Positions 14,310 to 15,591 of a stretch of DNA of 15,591 bases are shown here, in pieces (position 1 is the first letter of the stretch; every line of letters begins with the position of its first letter). Position numbers and translations under genes: made by a program. Source of the stretch: Oscillospiraceae bacterium. GTDB taxonomy: Bacteria > Bacillota > Clostridia > Oscillospirales > Oscillospiraceae. Below the pieces are notes generated by a model that was not told the origin of the DNA, ran no database searches, and saw only the letters and a program-made list of their open reading frames with translations. The stretch is from positions 1 to 15,591 of the forward strand of contig JAHHRR010000042.1 of assembly GCA_020025655.1 (NCBI GenBank). The letters are read 5' to 3'.

Positions 14310-15348
14310 AAACAACGAAAAAAGCGTTAATTACGCTGATGAAATAAGAAAACTAAAAGAAAAAGGGCCTGAGCGTATTTACATGCTTCGAGGCAAAGAA
14401 GATTACCTGCGTGAGCAATATCTCATTAAATTAAAGCAGATATGTCTGCCTGATGGTGAAGATAGTTTCAGCTATAAGAGAATAGACGGCCCGGAAATAA
14501 ACGTTAATGAACTCAGAGCCGCGGTAGACGCTATGCCGTTTATGACTGAACGTACTTTTGTTGAGCTGAGAAACCTTGATTTTGGGAAAATGAAGCCCCC
14601 TGAGGATTTTATGGCTGTATTTTCCGATATTCCAGATTACTGCACTGTTGCGCTTGTGTTCAGCTCAGAAGATAAGGTAGACGGAAAATTAAAGCTAGTA
14701 AAGGAAATCAAAAAAATAGGCTCTGACCTTAATTTCAGCGCACAGGCACAAGGTCCGCTGATTAACTGGGTTGTAAGACATTTTGCCGCCGCCGGAAAAA
14801 GCATAGATTTGCAGGCAGTACAGCGTCTGATTTTTATAAGCGGCGAATATATGGGTAAGCTCATCCCGGAAATCGACAAAATATCCGCTTACGCCAAAGG
14901 TGATAAAGTAACTGTTGCCGATGTAGAAGCGGTTGCAAACCACATTCCGGAAGCACAGCTTTTCGATATGACCGACTATATTTCAAAGCGGGAATATAAT
15001 AATGCGGCGGCAGAAATGGCGGAGCTTCTTGCAGATAAAAATAACAGCCCCATTATGCTTATAGCAGTTCTTGGTGCACAGATGCGTAAACTGTACGCCG
15101 CAAAACTGGCTCAGTTAAATAATCTGGGTACTTCCTATGTTATGGAGGTCTGTTCATATAAATATGATTTTCAGGCAGTAAATCTTATGAGGTCTGCCAG
15201 AGGTTTCAGCTTAAAACAGCTTAAAAGAGCAGTAGAATTATGCGCTGAGGCCGATTATAAAATGAAGAGCAGTTCATCTGATGATGAAGGACTGCTTATA
15301 GAAACCATGATGAGAATAGCGAGCGGAGAAGAGAATGCGGCAGATTAA
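14302..15348 (+). CDS. holA: DNA polymerase III delta subunit
   Basis: HolA opens the beta sliding clamp within the clamp-loader complex. The 348-residue product matches the family length. The N-terminus has YMLRGKEDYLREQYL (27-41), the usual start of the delta ATPase-like fold, followed by AVDAMPFMTERTFVELRNL (74-92). DMTDYISKREYNNAAAEMAELL and IMLIAVLGAQMRKLYAAKLA mark the C-terminal collar domain. Delta normally lacks a functional P-loop, and none is seen. The ATG lies inside the end of comEC and the gene end overlaps the Toprim gene by 14 nt, so translation is coupled. In B. subtilis the gene after comEC is also holA (yqeN), but rpsT follows it there, not a Toprim gene. Confidence 0.93.
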   Translation: MAKNNEKSVNYADEIRKLKEKGPERIYMLRGKEDYLREQYLIKLKQICLPDGEDSFSYKRIDGPEINVNELRAAVDAMPFMTERTFVELRNLDFGKMKPPEDFMAVFSDIPDYCTVALVFSSEDKVDGKLKLVKEIKKIGSDLNFSAQAQGPLINWVVRHFAAAGKSIDLQAVQRLIFISGEYMGKLIPEIDKISAYAKGDKVTVADVEAVANHIPEAQLFDMTDYISKREYNNAAAEMAELLADKNNSPIMLIAVLGAQMRKLYAAKLAQLNNLGTSYVMEVCSYKYDFQAVNLMRSARGFSLKQLKRAVELCAEADYKMKSSSSDDEGLLIETMMRIASGEENAAD

Positions 15349-15591
15349 AGAGGTTATAGTTGTAGAGGGCAGATATGATAAAAACTCCCTTTCTCAGGTT
15401 GTAGATGCAGTAATACTGGAAACAGGCGGCTTTGGTATATTCAATGACCGCCAGAAACAGAAGCTTCTGAGACAAATGGCAGAAAAAAGAGGACTTATAG
15501 TTCTCACTGACTCCGACGGTGCAGGATTTGTTATCAGAAACTTCATTAAATCCTGCGTTCCTCCCCAGTACCTGAAACAGGCATATGTTCC
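15335..15591 (+). CDS. Toprim-domain protein, RNase M5-like (3' end outside window)
   Basis: The 85 visible residues form the start of a Toprim fold: IKEVIVVEGRYDKNSL (4-19, catalytic Glu11), AVILETGGFGIF (25-36) and GLIVLTDSDGAGFVIRNF (53-70, with Asp59 and Asp61). The order, spacing and N-terminal VIVVEG match RNase M5 (RnmV), which matures 5S rRNA, more than DnaG or topoisomerases. The acidic motif reads TDSDGAG, where the RNase M5 I remember from Bacillus has TDPDYPG. The ATG at 15335 lies within holA, with GGAG at 6-nt spacing. RNase M5 is usually next to rsmA (ksgA); the location after holA is different. The missing C-terminus, where a DUF4093 domain is expected, would settle it. Confidence 0.75.
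   Translation, partial: MRQIKEVIVVEGRYDKNSLSQVVDAVILETGGFGIFNDRQKQKLLRQMAEKRGLIVLTDSDGAGFVIRNFIKSCVPPQYLKQAYV

Overview
The window looks like a chromosomal housekeeping segment of a low-to-mid GC Firmicute, most likely a gut-type Clostridia (Oscillospirales/Ruminococcaceae-like). This is inferred from strong AGGAGG-type ribosome binding sites, a T-box leader on alaS, the comEC-holA gene order, an mltG-U32 gene pair reminiscent of Bacillus yrrL-yrrO, and a clostridial FliB-like lysine methylase. All recognised large genes are on the + strand. I see no insertion sequences, phage genes, CRISPR repeats, tRNAs or rRNAs.

Layout. 1-861: 3' part of a FliB-like lysine-N-methylase gene. 949-3171: prfC (release factor 3) followed by a small cyclodeaminase-like gene, closed by a strong terminator at 3183-3220. 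3301-5510: a promoter, then a sirtuin, a divergent WecG/TagA/CpsF-type glycosyltransferase and a thymidylate kinase in one tight operon. 5511-5958: a gene-poor gap that hides a 54-residue Cys/Gly/Asn-rich protein on the minus strand, with its own ribosome binding site, a strand-specific terminator and a sigma-K-like promoter. 5959-8467: mltG overlapping a U32-family (TrhP-like) gene, then a terminator. 8607-8900: a sigma-A promoter and an alanine T-box leader. 8949-11965: alaS and a HIT-family gene, then a terminator. 12033-15591: comEC, holA and the start of a Toprim (RNase M5-like) gene, each overlapping the next.

How it fits together: translation and tRNA functions dominate (prfC, alaS under tRNA-Ala control, and U32 as a probable tRNA hydroxylation factor). 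They are interleaved with envelope functions (MltG, TagA-like enzyme), DNA metabolism (tmk, comEC, holA, Toprim protein) and NAD-dependent deacylation (sirtuin). Most of this is conventional. The least conventional items are the minus-strand Cys-rich miniprotein, the TagA-like enzyme with substitutions at expected active-site positions, and a ComEC whose metallo-beta-lactamase metal motif is altered.

Protein identities come from reading the translated sequences against remembered family motifs. No database search or structure prediction was run.
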